Source: Nesterenkonia xinjiangensis
GTDB lineage: Bacteria > Actinomycetota > Actinomycetes > Actinomycetales > Micrococcaceae
NCBI RefSeq assembly: GCF_013410745.1
Contig: NZ_JACCFY010000001.1
Coordinates: 1,364,001 to 1,428,000 of the forward strand
Direction: 5' to 3'
DNA length: 64,000 nt
Position numbers and translations under genes: made by a program. Below the pieces are notes generated by a model. That model saw only the letters and a program-made list of their open reading frames with translations, searched no databases and was not told where the DNA came from. Positions 8,434 to 16,280 of this stretch are shown piece after piece. Positions within the stretch are counted from its first letter, which is position 1. Each line of letters opens with the position of its first letter.

Positions 8434-9275
8434 GAACCGGCGACCCCAGAACCAGCCGTCGCAGACGCCGCTGGGCCCTGACGGCAGCCCTGACGGCGCT
8501 GGCCGTCGTCATGGTGTTCCCCATCTACTGGATGGCCGTCACCGCCTTCACGCCTGGGGGACAGTCCCAGTCCCAGGAGCCCTACCTGTGGCCCACGGAG
8601 TCCACCACGCAGAACTTCACCGAGGTCTTCACCGAGCAACCCGTCTGGCAGTGGCTCGGGAACTCGCTGTTCATCGCAGGGCTGGGCACCGCACTCAGCG
8701 TCTGTGTCTCCCTGGGAGCCGGCTACGCCCTCGCGAAGTTCCGCTTCTGGGGTCGGGGCGTCATCTACGCGTCCTTCCTGGTGACGATCATGATGCCCAT
8801 CCAGGTGACGCTGGTCCCCGCCTTCCTCATCGTCGCCCGCATGGGCCTGGTCGACTCTCCGTGGGCGGTGATCCTGCCGACCCTGTTCGACGTCGTCGGC
8901 ATCTTCATCGCCAGGCAGTACATGCTCGGCCTTCCCGACGCGCTGTTGGAAGCCGCGAGGCTCGACGGCGCCGGCGAGTTCACGACGTTCATGAAGGTGG
9001 TGCTGCCCACCTGCGGACCTCTGGTCGGCGTGCTGGTCATCCTCGGCTTCATGACCCGATGGAACGACTTCCTCTGGCCCCTGGTGGTGCTGCAGGGCAA
9101 TGAGAACCTCACCGTGCCGGTGGGACTGTCCACGCTGACCAACAATCCTGCCTTCAGCTCCCCGTGGGGTGCGGTGATGGCCGTGGCCACGGTGACGGTC
9201 CTGCCGCTGCTGGCGGTGTTCCTGATCTTCCAACGGCAGTTCGTCCAGGGGATCGCCAACACCGGGATCAAGTGA
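8430..9275 (+). CDS. Sugar ABC transporter permease (MalG/MsmG type)
   Basis: This second permease of the pair has 281 residues. Membrane segments include ALTALAVVMVFPIYWMAVTAF and VIYASFLVTIMMPIQVTLVPAFLIV; the EAA loop is DALLEAARLDGAGEFTTFMKVVLP. The C-terminus GIANTGIK is typical of MalG-type subunits. It overlaps the first permease by four bases (ATGA) with GAGGAG before the start. It is the last gene of the operon; the next gene converges 8 bases later. Confidence 0.92.
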   Translation: MRTGDPRTSRRRRRWALTAALTALAVVMVFPIYWMAVTAFTPGGQSQSQEPYLWPTESTTQNFTEVFTEQPVWQWLGNSLFIAGLGTALSVCVSLGAGYALAKFRFWGRGVIYASFLVTIMMPIQVTLVPAFLIVARMGLVDSPWAVILPTLFDVVGIFIARQYMLGLPDALLEAARLDGAGEFTTFMKVVLPTCGPLVGVLVILGFMTRWNDFLWPLVVLQGNENLTVPVGLSTLTNNPAFSSPWGAVMAVATVTVLPLLAVFLIFQRQFVQGIANTGIK

Positions 9276-9282
9276 GGGTCGC

Positions 9283-10395
9283 TCATCCGGAGCTGAGCGG
9301 GACCGGCTCCGGGCGCTTCACCGTGGTGGTCATGACGACGGCGCGGCCCGACTCGGCAGAGGCCAGCAACCCCTCCATGACCTCCAGCACGTGGAGGCCC
9401 AGTTCGCCCTGGGACCGGCCCTTCCGGGGGTCCCCGTCCCAGGCGCCGGACCAGAGCAGGTCAGCGATCCCGTACCCCCGGGAGGCTCCCCGGTAACCGG
9501 CGGAGACCGGCAGCTCCTGCCACGGGGCTCCTCTGCGGGCCAGGGAGACCGTTCCGTCGAAGTGGTTCGGGTCCGGCACCGCCAGCGCCCCCTCCGTGCC
9601 CTGGATCTCGATCGGCGCCGCGTGGGTGGCGGCGCCGTCGAAGCTCATCACCACAGTGGAGACGGCGCCGCCGGCGTGGACGAGGGCCCCGGTGACGTGG
9701 CTCGGCGTCGTCACCGGGATGCGCTCGCCGGTGCGTGGACCGGAACCGATGATGCGTTCGTCCCGCAGGGCGCTGGCCGCGCCGATCACCTGCTGCACCG
9801 GCCCCAGCAGGGTGACCAGGGCGGTGAGGTAGTAGGGGCCCATGTCCATCAGGGGCCCGCCGCCGGGCTGGTAGTAGAAGTCCGGGTTCGGGTGCCAGGC
9901 CTCGTGCCCGGGGATGATCAGCGTGGCCGTGGCGCTCGTCGGGGTGCCGATGCGGCCGGCGTCGAGCGCGGCACGGGCGGTCTGCACGCCGCTGCCCAGC
10001 ACGGTGTCCGGGGCGCTGCCAATCACCACCTGCGCCCGGCGCGCCTGGTTGAGCACCTCGCGCCCGGCCGCGACGTCGGCCGCGAAGGGCTTCTCCACGT
10101 ACACACCCTTGCCCGCGCGGATCGCCGCCGAGGACACCTGGGCATGGGCCTGAGGGACCGTCAGATTGAGCACGACGTCGACGTCGGCACGGCCGAGCAG
10201 CCCGTCCAGGTCCTCCGTCACCGCGCCGTGGGCGGTGGCCACCGCCTCGGCCCGGCTCAGGTCCAGGTCGGCGACGGCCGTGAGCTCGAGAGCGTCCAGT
10301 CGACTGATGGTCTTCAGGTACTGGCCGCTGATGTTCCCCGCACCGACCATGCCGATGCGCACGCGGCCGCCCTTCCCGTTCACCGGCTGGCCCAC
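9283..10395 (-). CDS. Gfo/Idh/MocA-family oxidoreductase
   Basis: This 370-residue NAD(P)-dependent sugar or inositol-type dehydrogenase is probably cytoplasmic. The N-terminal Rossmann fold shows RIGMVGAGNISGQYLKTI, AVADLDLSRA and the EKPFA signature (residues about 98-102) that positions the catalytic lysine. The C-terminal half is the alpha/beta substrate domain (GGPLMDMGPYYLTALVTLLGPV). The GTG at 10395 overlaps the upstream ThuA-like gene by 16 bases; GTG 10383, which gives a GTGA overlap, is an alternative. Substrate unknown. Confidence 0.88.
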   Translation of the reverse strand: MGQPVNGKGGRVRIGMVGAGNISGQYLKTISRLDALELTAVADLDLSRAEAVATAHGAVTEDLDGLLGRADVDVVLNLTVPQAHAQVSSAAIRAGKGVYVEKPFAADVAAGREVLNQARRAQVVIGSAPDTVLGSGVQTARAALDAGRIGTPTSATATLIIPGHEAWHPNPDFYYQPGGGPLMDMGPYYLTALVTLLGPVQQVIGAASALRDERIIGSGPRTGERIPVTTPSHVTGALVHAGGAVSTVVMSFDGAATHAAPIEIQGTEGALAVPDPNHFDGTVSLARRGAPWQELPVSAGYRGASRGYGIADLLWSGAWDGDPRKGRSQGELGLHVLEVMEGLLASAESGRAVVMTTTVKRPEPVPLSSG

Positions 10396-11072
10396 AGCAT
10401 CCCCCGCTCAATGATGGTGCGCACACTGGGGTGCTCCAGGACCTCCACCCGATGGCCGGGGGTGGAGACGAAGATCCTCCCCTTCCCCCACCGGCGGGTC
10501 CAGATCGCCGGATTCACATGGGGGCGCTCCCACTCATCGAAGCTGCGGCGCGGCAGGGTGGTGGTGGCCAGCACGTCGATCAGGTCGTCATGGAGCACCC
10601 AGTACTGTTCGGTGACCAGCTCGAAGCTCTCCAGGCCGCGGGTGATCGGGTGGTCCTGCGCCTCAGGCAGGATGTCCACGCGGTAGGGGATGTAGAAGTC
10701 CGACTGCTCCCCGGTGCGTTCGGCCGGGGGCACGGGCGGATGGTGGGCGAACTGCCCGCCGATGAGCTGCAGGTAGGCGTCGCTGCTCCGATACGAGTCC
10801 GCGATGCCTCCGTGCCAGCCGGCCAGCCCGGCACCTGCGGCGACGGCGGCCCGCAGCCCCTGGACCTGGTCCTTCTCGATGGTGGACATGGTCATGCACT
10901 GCACGATCAGGTCCACCCCGGACATCGTGTCCTCCTCGGCGTACACCGCCGGGGAGTCGTGCACCTGGCAGTCGTAGCCGTTCTGCCTCAGGAACGGCAG
11001 GAAGAGCTCGGTGGCCTCCACAGGCTGGTGGCCCTCCCAGCCGCCCCGGACGATGAGCGCTCTCTTGGTCAT
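10380..11072 (-). CDS. ThuA-like domain protein
   Basis: This 230-residue protein has the ThuA fold (glutamine-amidotransferase-like, no catalytic triad expected): ALIVRGGWEGHQPVEATELF at the start, AGLAGWHGGIADSYRSSDAYLQLIGGQFAHHP in the middle, DHPITRGLESFELVTEQYWVLHDD, and the end TRRWGKGRIFVSTPGHRVEVL. ThuA proteins accompany sugar catabolism genes and related members have been linked to keto-sugar metabolism, but no reaction can be assigned here. It lies between two Gfo/Idh/MocA genes, probably one operon. AGAGGAG precedes the ATG. Confidence 0.85.
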   Translation of the reverse strand: MTKRALIVRGGWEGHQPVEATELFLPFLRQNGYDCQVHDSPAVYAEEDTMSGVDLIVQCMTMSTIEKDQVQGLRAAVAAGAGLAGWHGGIADSYRSSDAYLQLIGGQFAHHPPVPPAERTGEQSDFYIPYRVDILPEAQDHPITRGLESFELVTEQYWVLHDDLIDVLATTTLPRRSFDEWERPHVNPAIWTRRWGKGRIFVSTPGHRVEVLEHPSVRTIIERGMLWASR

Positions 11073-11104
11073 GGTGTCTCCTCTGGGAATCCTCGGCCGC
11101 CGCG

Positions 11105-12280
11105 TCAGCGGGCCACGGGCGTGTAGCGGCTGGCATCAGCCGCGCTGGCCTCCACCGCATGGAGGACTCGCTGCACGTCCAGCGCCTCCTGGAAGTCCGG
11201 CCGGGCAGGCTCCTCCGTGTCCAGGGCGGTGAGCACATCGGCCACCTGGTGGACGAAGAGGTCCCCGTAGCCCAGTCCGTGCCCGACAGGCCACCAGTGG
11301 TCCGTGTACGGGTGGACGGCGTCGGTGACATGGATGGTGCGGAACCCCTGGGCCTCTTGGGGGTCCCCGCCGTCGAAGTACTCGAGCTGGTTCATCCGCT
11401 CGAAGTCGAAGGCCACCGATCCCTTGCTGCCGTTGATCTCCAGGCGGTTGGCGTTGCGTCGGCCGAGCGCGAACCGGGTGGCCTCGAAGACTCCGACGGC
11501 CCCGCCGGAGAATCGAGCGGTGAAGGCGGCGGCGTCGTCGACGGTGACCGGGCCCCGCTCCCCGGACAGGTCCCCCGCGCCTCCGAGCCCCTGGGATGAG
11601 CCGGAGACCGGACGGGAGGTCACGAAGGTGTGCATCAGTGCTGAGACACCCTCGATGTGCTGGCCGCTGACCCATTGCGCGGCGTCGACGGAGTGGGCGC
11701 CGATGTCGCCCAGCGCCCCGCTGCCCGCGGTCTCCTTGTCCAGCCTCCAGGTCAGCGGGGCATCGGCGTCGGAGAGCCAGTCCTGCAGGTATTGGGCCCG
11801 GACGTGTCGAATCTCCCCGAGACGACCCTCCTCCACGAAGCGTCGGGCCAGCGCCAGGGCGGGGGTGCGGCGGTAGCTGAATCCGCAGAAGGTGCGGACC
11901 CCGCGCTGGGCGGCCTGGGCCGCGGCGGCCGCCATCGATTCCGCCTCGGCCACGGAGTTCGCCAGCGGCTTCTCGCAGAGCACGTGCTTGCCGGCGGCCA
12001 GCGCCGCCTCGGCGATCGCCGCATGGGTGTCTCCGGGAGTGCAGATGTCGACGACGTCGATGTCCGGCCGGGTCACGGCGGACCGCCAGTCGGTCGCGAT
12101 CTCGGGGATGCCCAGGCGGTCGGCGGCAGCCTGGGTGCGTGCCTCGTCCCGCCCGACGAGCAGCGTGGCCTCGGGCTGCCGGGGCAGATCGAAGAAGCGC
12201 GGCGCCGTGCGCCACGCATGGGCGTGGGCGGCACCCATGAAGGCATGACCGATGATGGCGATCCGCACTGGTTCGGGCAC
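11105..12280 (-). CDS. Gfo/Idh/MocA-family oxidoreductase
   Basis: This NAD(P)-dependent dehydrogenase of 391 residues starts at a GTG preceded by AGGAG. It has the Rossmann start VRIAIIGHAFMGAAHAHAW, the DVVDICTPGDTHAAIAEAALAAGKHVLCEKPLA block with the EKP lysine signature near residue 100, and ALGDIGAHSVDAAQWVSG, where Asp/His fit the usual catalytic positions. It is first in a three-gene run with the ThuA-like protein and a second dehydrogenase; such trios usually oxidise a sugar and process the keto product. The promoter region carries TATCGATA near 12324, a possible regulator site. Confidence 0.88.
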   Translation of the reverse strand: MPEPVRIAIIGHAFMGAAHAHAWRTAPRFFDLPRQPEATLLVGRDEARTQAAADRLGIPEIATDWRSAVTRPDIDVVDICTPGDTHAAIAEAALAAGKHVLCEKPLANSVAEAESMAAAAAQAAQRGVRTFCGFSYRRTPALALARRFVEEGRLGEIRHVRAQYLQDWLSDADAPLTWRLDKETAGSGALGDIGAHSVDAAQWVSGQHIEGVSALMHTFVTSRPVSGSSQGLGGAGDLSGERGPVTVDDAAAFTARFSGGAVGVFEATRFALGRRNANRLEINGSKGSVAFDFERMNQLEYFDGGDPQEAQGFRTIHVTDAVHPYTDHWWPVGHGLGYGDLFVHQVADVLTALDTEEPARPDFQEALDVQRVLHAVEASAADASRYTPVAR

Positions 12281-12352
12281 TCTGGACTCCTGATGAAAAT
12301 ACGTACAGTGGCGAAACTAACTCTATCGATACATCGGCCGCCCCACCAGGCC

Positions 12353-12390
12353 TTGACATGCAAGTAAGCTCTTGCCTAATCTCTGGTGGC
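12353..12390 (+). promoter_or_regulatory. Leaderless promoter with ArsR operator between -35 and -10
   Basis: TTGACA (12353-12358) and TAATCT (12377-12382) are 18 bases apart, and the ATG of the ArsR gene begins 8 bases after the -10 box. Between the boxes lies the inverted repeat GCAAG-N6-CTTGC (12360-12375), well placed for autorepression by ArsR-type winged-helix dimers. Confidence 0.6.
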
Positions 12391-12723
12391 ATGGCCGACG
12401 TCTTCAAAGCCCTCGCCGACCCCACGCGCCGGGCGATACTCGACGGACTCACGGAGAACGAGGAGCAGACGCTGTTCGAGATCTGTTCGCGGCTCTACGC
12501 GACCCAGCGGCTGAGCTCCTCGCGACAGGCGATCTCCCAGCACATCTCCGTACTCGAGGAGTCCGGCCTGGTGGAGACCTCCCGCCGGGGCCGCTACAAG
12601 CTCCACCGCATCAACACGGCGCCGCTGGAGCCGATCGTGACGCGCTGGCTGCGACCGACAACGCCGGCCCCGACTGCCGACACGCCAGAGACACCCCCAC
12701 CCACACCCGAGGAGAACCCCTGA
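12391..12723 (+). CDS. ArsR-family winged-helix regulator
   Basis: This 110-residue DNA-binding protein has MADVFKALADPTRRAILDGL at the start, a recognition-helix region SSSRQAISQHISVLEESGLVETSRRGRYKLHRIN, and a Pro/Thr-rich tail. No metal-binding cysteine pair is visible, so it is more like the SdpR/YdfF-type ArsR proteins found beside VOC or SRPBCC genes than a metal sensor. The ATG at 12391 is chosen over the upstream ATG at 12358 because the promoter predicts a leaderless transcript starting there. The stop overlaps the next start (TGATG), so the two genes are co-translated. Confidence 0.85.
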   Translation: MADVFKALADPTRRAILDGLTENEEQTLFEICSRLYATQRLSSSRQAISQHISVLEESGLVETSRRGRYKLHRINTAPLEPIVTRWLRPTTPAPTADTPETPPPTPEENP

Positions 12724-13112
12724 TGAGACTCCACCAGTTCAGCGTCCTGGTCGACGACCAAGACACGGCACGCACGTTCTACACCGAGATCCTGGGCTTC
12801 CAGGTGCGCCATGACATTCCGATGGGCGAGGCGCGGTGGCTGACCGTCGTCTCTCCGGAGGACCCCGACGGCACCGAGCTGGTCCTCGAGCCCAGCATGC
12901 ATCCGGCCGTCCCTCCCTTCAAGGAAGCCCTGGTGGCCGACGGCATCCCCTTCACGTCCTTCGCCGTGGACGACGTCCACGCGGAGCACGCGCGCCTCAC
13001 CGGCCTGGGCGTGGCGTTCACCCAACCCCCGATGGACGTCGGCCCGGCCATCATGGCGGTGCTGGACGACACCTGCGGCAATCTCATCCAGCTCCTCCAG
13101 CACAAGACGTGA
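12723..13112 (+). CDS. VOC (glyoxalase/bleomycin-resistance fold) protein
   Basis: This 129-residue vicinal-oxygen-chelate protein begins MRLHQFSVLVDDQDTARTFYTEILGFQV and ends with GNLIQLLQHKT; the paired beta-alpha-beta-beta-beta modules are evident. VOC proteins bind metals and act on small ketoaldehydes, catechols or antibiotics; the function here is not known. The acidic VVSPEDPDGTELVLEP hairpin is typical. It follows the ArsR gene with a one-base overlap, a common autoregulated pair. It converges on galK. Confidence 0.85.
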   Translation: MRLHQFSVLVDDQDTARTFYTEILGFQVRHDIPMGEARWLTVVSPEDPDGTELVLEPSMHPAVPPFKEALVADGIPFTSFAVDDVHAEHARLTGLGVAFTQPPMDVGPAIMAVLDDTCGNLIQLLQHKT

Positions 13113-13127
13113 ACACCCACCGCGGGC

Positions 13128-14300
13128 TCACAGCACCCTGCGGGCCCCGTCGGCCGGGGGCGCCCGGAAGACCGCAGGGGCGCTGAAGCCGGCCTCGGCG
13201 AAGGCGGCCGTCACGGCCTCCTCGACCTGTTGGTGCACGCCCAGCGGTGCCAGGGCGATCACACAGCCGCCGAAGCCCCCACCGGTGATCCGGGCGCCGA
13301 GCACCCCGGCGCCGGAGACGACGTCGAACGCCAGGTCGATCTCTGGGACGGTCACCTCGTAGTCGTCCCGCAAGGAGAGATGGGAGCCACGCATCCGCTC
13401 CCCCACGGCGGCGAGGTCTCCGTCGCGCAGCAGCGCCACGGCCTCGGAGACCCGGCGATTCTCGGTGATGACATGCCGGGCACGACGCCGCAGCGTCTCA
13501 TCGGTCAGCGGTGCCAGCAGCTCCGCCACCTCAGTCTCGGTGTCGCTGAGCTCCCGCAGGGACGTCACGCCGAGCGCGTCCGCGGCCTCCTCACACTGCC
13601 GACGGCGCTCGGCGTACTCGCCGTCCACCAGCCGGTGCGGGGCGCGGGTGTCGATCACCAGCACCTCTGCGTCGCCCGTCGGCGCCAACGGCACCAGGGT
13701 CGGCGTCAGCGAGCGCGTGTCGAAGAGCACCGCATGCCCGGCCTCGCCGAGCATCGAGATCATCTGATCCATCAGCCCGCAGGGCATGCCGACGAAGTCG
13801 TTCTCCACCCGCTGGGCGATGCGCGCCAGCGCCAGCGGCTCCAGCACGGTACCGGAAAGCTCGACGACGGCCAACCCCACCGAGCACTCCAGCGCCGCCG
13901 AGGAGGACAGCCCGGCCCCGTGCGGCACCGTCGAGTCGATCAGCAGATCCACGCCGACGACGGCGACGTCGGCCTCGCGCAGGCCCCAGCACATGCCGGC
14001 CACATAGGCGGCCCAACCGTCCACACTGCCCGGGCGCAGGCCCTCCAGGGCGAACTCCGCAGTCTCCTCGGTGAAGAGCGAATGCACCCGTACCTGGCCG
14101 TCGCTGCGCCGACGAGCGGCCACATAGGTGGACTGCGGAAGGGCGAAGGGCAGCACGAAACCCTCGTTGTAGTCCGTGTGCTCGCCGATCAGGTTCACCC
14201 GGCCTGGTGCGGCCCAGACGCCGTCGGGATCCTGGCCGAAGACCTCCCGGAAGCCGCTCTGCAGCGCCTGTGCCCGGACGCGGTCGTCCTGCTGGTTCAC
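13128..14300 (-). CDS. galK: Galactokinase
   Basis: Galactokinase phosphorylates alpha-D-galactose with ATP to galactose 1-phosphate, the first step of the Leloir pathway. The 390-residue protein carries the galactokinase signature GRVNLIGEHTDYNEGFVLPFAL (residues about 33-54), the GHMP ATP loop VPHGAGLSSSAALE near 130, a MPCGLMDQMIS segment with the catalytic Asp, and the C-terminal ITGGGFGGCVIAL. The GTG start overlaps the galT stop by four bases (GTGA), with GGGAGGG in front. It is last in the deoR-galT-galK operon and would use galactose released by the GH4 and GH35 enzymes nearby. Confidence 0.97.
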   Translation of the reverse strand: MNQQDDRVRAQALQSGFREVFGQDPDGVWAAPGRVNLIGEHTDYNEGFVLPFALPQSTYVAARRRSDGQVRVHSLFTEETAEFALEGLRPGSVDGWAAYVAGMCWGLREADVAVVGVDLLIDSTVPHGAGLSSSAALECSVGLAVVELSGTVLEPLALARIAQRVENDFVGMPCGLMDQMISMLGEAGHAVLFDTRSLTPTLVPLAPTGDAEVLVIDTRAPHRLVDGEYAERRRQCEEAADALGVTSLRELSDTETEVAELLAPLTDETLRRRARHVITENRRVSEAVALLRDGDLAAVGERMRGSHLSLRDDYEVTVPEIDLAFDVVSGAGVLGARITGGGFGGCVIALAPLGVHQQVEEAVTAAFAEAGFSAPAVFRAPPADGARRVL

Positions 14301-15403
14301 GTCGTCCCTCCCGATTCGCGCAGCCGCTGAGCGATCTGCTCCGGCGGAATGTCATTGATGAACACGCCCACCCCGGACTCCGAGCCGGCCAGATACTTGA
14401 GCTTGTTCTCCGCCCGGCGGATGGAGAACAGCTGCAGGTGGAGGCGGAAGTCCGTGTCCCCGGCAGAGGCGGGCGCCTGCTGCCAGCCCGAGATGTAGGG
14501 CAGGGCCGTGCCGAAGAGCCGGTCCCCGCGCTGCAGGATGTCCAGGTAGAGGGCGGCGAAGTCATCGCGCTCGGCATCGGAGAGCTCCGGGAGGGTGCGC
14601 ACCGCCCGGTGGGGCATGAGGTGGATCTCCACCGGCCAGCGCGCCCAAGCGGGCACGAACGCCGTCCAGTGCTCGGTGCGGGAGATGATGCGCTCCCCCG
14701 CAGCCTGCTCAGCGGCCAGAGTCCGGGCGAAGAGGTCCTCCCCGGTGGCCTTCCGCGTGGCCCGCGCGGACTCGAGCATCCGGGCGGTGCGCGGGGTGGG
14801 GAAGGGGTACCCGTAGATCTGCCCGTGCGGGTGATGCAGCGTCACGCCGATCTCCTCGCCCCGGTTCTCGAAGCAGTAGACCTGATCCACTTCGGGCAGC
14901 GCCAGCAGCGCGGCGGTGCGATCCGCCCAGGCGTCGACGACGGTGCGCAGCCTGCGCGGATCCAGCTGGGCCAGCGAGGTGGTGTGCTCCGGGGTGAAGC
15001 AGACGACCTCGCAGCGTCCCGCCCCCGGGTGCCGCAGCGCGGTGAGGTCCTCCCCGGCGGCGAGCGCCTGCTCGGGTTTGTCCAGCGGCAGCTCCGGGCC
15101 TCCGGCCAGCGAGGGGAACCGATTCTCGAAGACGACGACGTCATAGTCGTCCTGCGGGATCTCGGTGGCCCGCTCGTCGGTGGTCGGGCACAGCGGGCAC
15201 AGGGCCGTGGCCGGCTTGTGCGTGCGGTGCTGGCGCGCCGCGGCCACCGCCACCCATTCCCCCAGGTAGGCGTCCCAGCGCAGCTCGGAGCCTCCGTCGG
15301 GGCGGACGATGTCTCGGGTGTCGTGAACGGTTCGGGTGCGGGGTACGTCGTCGTAGAAGAAGATCTCGCGGCCGTCGGCGAGGGTGGCCTGGGTTCTGTT
15401 CAC
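14297..15403 (-). CDS. galT: Galactose-1-phosphate uridylyltransferase
   Basis: GalT swaps UMP between UDP-glucose and galactose 1-phosphate. The 368-residue protein shows the zinc-type CPLCP motif near residue 65, FENRFPSLAG, the nucleophile motif HHPHGQIYGYPF, in which the HPH histidine is uridylylated, and a C-terminal RLHLQLFSIRRAENKLKYLAGSE. GTG 15403 is chosen because AGGAG lies about 7 bases upstream and it overlaps the DeoR stop by four bases (GTGA); the longer frame to 15559 only reads an Arg-rich shadow of the DeoR gene. Confidence 0.96.
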   Translation of the reverse strand: MNRTQATLADGREIFFYDDVPRTRTVHDTRDIVRPDGGSELRWDAYLGEWVAVAAARQHRTHKPATALCPLCPTTDERATEIPQDDYDVVVFENRFPSLAGGPELPLDKPEQALAAGEDLTALRHPGAGRCEVVCFTPEHTTSLAQLDPRRLRTVVDAWADRTAALLALPEVDQVYCFENRGEEIGVTLHHPHGQIYGYPFPTPRTARMLESARATRKATGEDLFARTLAAEQAAGERIISRTEHWTAFVPAWARWPVEIHLMPHRAVRTLPELSDAERDDFAALYLDILQRGDRLFGTALPYISGWQQAPASAGDTDFRLHLQLFSIRRAENKLKYLAGSESGVGVFINDIPPEQIAQRLRESGGTT

Positions 15404-16197
15404 CGGTGCTCTCTCCTGAGTGGGCGGGGTCCGACGAGGATGACCTCGTCGATGTGGTCGCGCAGGGCGGCGGCCGCCTCCTCGGAGAGGGCGTCGTCGA
15501 GGATGACGGTGTCGACGTCGGCCAGTTCGGCGAAGGTGGAGATGCCCAGCACCCCCCACTTGCTGTGGTCCGCCAGGACGATCCGGCGCTGGGCGGTGGC
15601 GAGCAGCGCCCGGTTGGTCTCGGCCTCGAGGAAGTTGGGGGTGGTGAACCCCTCCGGAACGGCGACCCCGTGGGCGCCCAGGAAGGCCAGGTCGACATGC
15701 AGGGTGCGCAGCGAGGCCGCCGCCAGGGGGCCCACCAGGGCGTCTGAGGGAGTGCGGACTCCGCCGGTGAGGATCACCGTGCGGTCCGGCCGGGGGTCGG
15801 CCTGGAAGACGTCGGAGATGCGCGTGGAGTTGGTGACCACGGTGAGGTCCTCCACGGCGCGCAGCCGGCGGGCCAGCGCCCAGGTGGTGGTGCCGGCAGA
15901 GAGCGCCACGGACGTGCCGGGCTGGACCAGCTGGGCTGCTTCGTCGGCCACGGACGCCTTCTCCGCCTCCATCTGCACCGACTTGACCTCGAAGCCGGGC
16001 TCCTCGGTGCGGCGCGTCTGACTGAGCACGGCGCCGCCGTGGACCTTGACGACCAGGCCACGTCCGGCGAGCGCGTCGAGGTCACGCCGGATGGTCATGT
16101 CGGAGACGCCGAACTGATCCACCAGTTCGGTGACGCTGACGGCTCCTCGGCTCTGGACGATCTCGGTGATGCGGGTCTGACGCTGAGCTGCCAGCAT
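15400..16197 (-). CDS. DeoR-family regulator of the gal operon
   Basis: This 265-residue repressor has an N-terminal helix-turn-helix, RQTRITEIVQSRGAVSVTELVDQFGVSDMTIRRDLDALAGRGL. A C-terminal sugar-phosphate sensor of the DeoRC type follows: IALSAGTTT-like VALSAGTTTWALARRL, VTNSTRISDVF, LTGGVRTPSDALVGP and KWGVLGISTFAEL. It is first in an operon with galT and galK, so it probably senses a galactose-derived phosphate and represses its own operon. ATG 16197 is preferred over the GTG at 16209 because GAGG lies 6 bases before it and family members begin MLAAxRQ. Confidence 0.92.
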   Translation of the reverse strand: MLAAQRQTRITEIVQSRGAVSVTELVDQFGVSDMTIRRDLDALAGRGLVVKVHGGAVLSQTRRTEEPGFEVKSVQMEAEKASVADEAAQLVQPGTSVALSAGTTTWALARRLRAVEDLTVVTNSTRISDVFQADPRPDRTVILTGGVRTPSDALVGPLAAASLRTLHVDLAFLGAHGVAVPEGFTTPNFLEAETNRALLATAQRRIVLADHSKWGVLGISTFAELADVDTVILDDALSEEAAAALRDHIDEVILVGPRPLRREHR

Positions 16198-16224
16198 ATG
16201 GGGCCTCACTGGGTCGAGTAACGC

Positions 16225-16262
16225 GTATCACAGCTATTGAACCATCACATTCAAACATGAAT
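16225..16262 (-). promoter_or_regulatory. Putative DeoR operator of the gal operon
   Basis: The minus strand reads TTCATGTTTGAATGTGATGG and then TTCAATAG, with repeated TTGAA/TTCAA elements as expected for DeoR-type sites. It overlaps candidate -35 elements (TTGATT, TTGAAT). Exact promoter boxes are uncertain. Confidence 0.35.
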
Positions 16263-16280
16263 CAACACGAACGCGACAGT

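Noticed and set aside
12322-12330. TATCGATA near 12324 as the same operator as GTTATCGATAAC at 37188
   Set aside because: Only the central 8 bases match and the outer arms differ, so a shared regulator is not supported.
15404-15559. N-terminal extension of galT
   Set aside because: The added residues are Arg/Pro/Gly-rich and overlap the DeoR gene; GTG 15403 has a good ribosome site and a GTGA overlap.
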